Origin: Pontibacter fetidus
Lineage (GTDB): Bacteria; Bacteroidota; Bacteroidia; Cytophagales; Hymenobacteraceae
Direction: 5' to 3'
DNA: 64,000 bases
Assembly (NCBI RefSeq): GCF_010119545.1
Contig: NZ_JAAEAA010000018.1
Span: 18,575 to 82,574, forward strand
Shown: one piece after another, positions 62,234 through 64,000 of the stretch
Layout of the letters: each line of letters begins with the position of its first letter
Position numbering within the stretch: the first letter of the stretch is position 1
Position numbers and translations under genes: made by a program
The notes under the pieces: model-generated
The model's input: only the letters and a program-made list of their open reading frames with translations
Database searches by the model: none
What the model was told of the DNA's origin: nothing

Positions 62234-63862
62234 ATGGATATCGAATTCAACAAAAACGAAGACTCCTTAAAGCAGCTTACCTATCAGCTTAAAACTAAAT
62301 TAAAGAAAGTATACCTGGGTGGCGGCGAAAAGCGCATTGCCAAAGAGCACGAAAAAGGCAAAATGACAGCCCGAGAGCGCATTGCTTACCTGATTGATGA
62401 AAATTCTGAATTTCTGGAAGTAGCTGCTTTTGCCGGCGAAGGCATGTACCCTGAAGTTGGTGGCTGCCCGAGTGGCGGTGTGGTAACAGGTATTGGTTAC
62501 ATTAAAGGCCGCCAGTGCGTTATAGTTGCCAACGATGCCACTGTTAAAGCCGGTGCCTGGTTCCCGATCACAGCCAAGAAAAACCTTCGTGCCCAGGAAA
62601 TATCCATCGAAAACAAACTGCCAATTGTTTACCTGGTGGATAGCGCTGGTGTTTTCCTGCCGATGCAGAATGAGATCTTCCCGGATAAAGAGCACTTTGG
62701 CCGCATGTTCCGCAACAACGCCGTTATGAGCTCGATGGGCATTGTGCAGATAGCTGCTATTATGGGAAGCTGCGTGGCTGGTGGTGCGTATCTGCCTATC
62801 ATGAGCGACGAAGCCCTTATAGTTGAGGGTACCGGTTCTGTATTCTTAGGTGGTTCTTACCTTGTTAAATCTGCTATCGGCGAAACTATAGATAATGAGA
62901 CGTTGGGAGGTGCAACCACGCATTGCGAGATTTCCGGCGTAACAGACTATAAGTGCAAAGACGATAAAGAAGCGCTGGACCACATCCGCACTATTTTCGA
63001 TAAGCTAGGCGATAACCCCAAAGCCGGCTTCAGCCGCGTAGAGCCAGCTGCTCCTAAACTGGATGAACAGGAAATTTACGGCATCCTCCCTTCTGACCGC
63101 GTGAAGCCTTACGACATGATGGACATCATCAACCGTTTAGTAGATAACTCGGAGTTTGAGCCTTACAAAGAACTATATGGCCAGTCGCTGATCTGTGGGT
63201 TAGCGCGCATTGATGGCTGGGCAGTTGGTATAGTTGCCAACCAGCGCAAGATCGTGAAAAGCAAAAAAGGCGAAATGCAGATGGGTGGCGTTATCTACTC
63301 CGACTCAGCTGACAAAGCTGCCCGCTTTATTATGAACTGCAACCAGAAGAAAATTCCGCTGGTGTTTTTGCAGGATGTGTCCGGGTTTATGGTAGGTAGC
63401 AAGTCTGAACACGGCGGTATTATAAAAGACGGCGCCAAAATGGTAAATGCTATGGCTAACTCGGTGGTTCCTAAATTCACGATTATAGTTGGTAACAGCT
63501 ACGGGGCCGGTAACTATGCCATGTGCGGTAAAGCCTACGATCCGCGCCTGATCTACTCATGGCCAACAGCACAGTTAGCTGTTATGAGTGGTGCGGCCGC
63601 TGCTAAAACTTTACTTCAGATACAAGTATCAGCGTTAAAAGCTAAAGGCGAAGAAATTACCCCGGAAGCCGAGCAGGAACTGCTGGAGCGCATTACCGCA
63701 AAGTATAACGAAGAACTGTCACCTTATTACGCGGCCGCTCGTTTATGGGTAGATGGCATCATCGATCCGCTGGAAACCCGCAAAGTAATATCGATGGGGA
63801 TAGAAGCGGCCAACCACGCCCCGATAGAGAAGCAGTATAATGTGGGTGTGATACAGACGTGA
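62234..63862 (+). CDS. Acyl-CoA carboxylase carboxyltransferase (beta) subunit
   Basis: Transfers carboxyl from carboxybiotin to an acyl-CoA. The 542-residue protein has both crotonase-fold halves: N-terminal GKMTARERIAYLID, GGCPSGGVVTGIGYIKGRQCVIVANDATVKAGAWFPITAKK, GSCVAGGAYLPIMSDEAL; C-terminal LVFLQDVSGFMVGSKSEHGGIIKDGAKMVNAMANSVVPKFTIIVGNSYGAGNYAMCGKAYDPRLIYSWPTAQLAVMSG. The oxyanion-hole glycines are present. The substrate may be propionyl-CoA or methylcrotonyl-CoA; the GNSYGAGNYAMCGKAYDPR segment resembles methylcrotonyl-CoA carboxylase. The biotin subunit is not within the window. Confidence 0.93.
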   Translation: MDIEFNKNEDSLKQLTYQLKTKLKKVYLGGGEKRIAKEHEKGKMTARERIAYLIDENSEFLEVAAFAGEGMYPEVGGCPSGGVVTGIGYIKGRQCVIVANDATVKAGAWFPITAKKNLRAQEISIENKLPIVYLVDSAGVFLPMQNEIFPDKEHFGRMFRNNAVMSSMGIVQIAAIMGSCVAGGAYLPIMSDEALIVEGTGSVFLGGSYLVKSAIGETIDNETLGGATTHCEISGVTDYKCKDDKEALDHIRTIFDKLGDNPKAGFSRVEPAAPKLDEQEIYGILPSDRVKPYDMMDIINRLVDNSEFEPYKELYGQSLICGLARIDGWAVGIVANQRKIVKSKKGEMQMGGVIYSDSADKAARFIMNCNQKKIPLVFLQDVSGFMVGSKSEHGGIIKDGAKMVNAMANSVVPKFTIIVGNSYGAGNYAMCGKAYDPRLIYSWPTAQLAVMSGAAAAKTLLQIQVSALKAKGEEITPEAEQELLERITAKYNEELSPYYAAARLWVDGIIDPLETRKVISMGIEAANHAPIEKQYNVGVIQT

Positions 63863-63910
63863 TATTGATAATGAGGGGTAAACTATAGTTTAGGATTCTT
63901 CTCCTGTGTA

Positions 63911-64000
63911 ATCATCCCCCTACCCCCTTCAAAGGGCAGGGCCGTTAAGTTCTGCCGAGAACTATCTCCTTGAGGGGATTATAGGGGTGTTATTCAGGAC
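63911..64000. repeat. Copy of the CCCCTTGAGGGG-family repeat at the window edge
   Basis: Reverse complement of 42985-43074 with only two visible differences in 90 bases. It continues to the end of the window and may extend further. Confidence 0.9.

Overview
The window comes from a Bacteroidota chromosome, most likely order Cytophagales, family Hymenobacteraceae, close to Pontibacter; the genus is inferred from overall character, not measured. The evidence is a SusC/SusD pair, a type IX secretion sorting domain on an M36 protease, a tmRNA with a Bacteroidota-style tag, candidate promoters of the TAnnTTTG type, DUF3667, DUF4112, DUF5689 and DUF1684 genes, and a RadC/UvdE/Ada repair set. Gene content is mostly chromosomal. 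No transposase, prophage, CRISPR array, tRNA or rRNA was seen.

Layout. 1-10.6 kb: M16 peptidase (cut by the window edge), dnaX, secreted M36 protease, cyclopropane fatty acid synthase and a DUF3667 membrane protein. 10.8-21 kb: catalase; a histidine kinase/NtrC-type regulator pair; then an FtsX-type permease, an S41 peptidase and a transglutaminase-like protein. The permease and the transglutaminase gene have matching upstream elements (a shared enhancer-like block and a TGGCAT -24-like box about 70 bp downstream), so they look like one regulon of the adjacent regulator. 21-30 kb: tmRNA, small lipoproteins, DUF4112, UvdE, a metallophosphoesterase, radC, a four-helix-bundle (S23/IVP) gene inside a 36-bp imperfect inverted repeat, ywbE and a pyruvate kinase-like gene.

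30.6-45.8 kb is the most coherent accessory block: glpD, a GlpT-like transporter, SusC, SusD, a DUF5689 lipoprotein, a phospholipase D-like lipoprotein, a probably Tat-exported phosphoesterase, a glycerophosphodiester phosphodiesterase lipoprotein, an SGNH esterase, and a convergent DeoR/GlpR-type repressor. Together they read as a system that binds, takes in and dismantles glycerophosphate-containing material (glycerophosphodiesters, lipids or teichoic-acid-like polymers) and feeds glycerol-3-phosphate to GlpD.

45.9-64 kb: ada with an overlapping PEP mutase/isocitrate lyase-family gene; pheT, a coiled-coil gene, zapA and rny in one run; a repeat-filled gap; desaturase; RluA; panB; a large LptD/OstA-like protein divergent from an amidase and an MCE (MlaD) gene; and an acyl-CoA carboxylase beta subunit. 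Two patterns run through the window: a strong excess of the words AACTATAG/CTATAGTT and AAGTATAG/CTATACTT inside and between genes, and several families of short dispersed repeats, often abutting stop codons.
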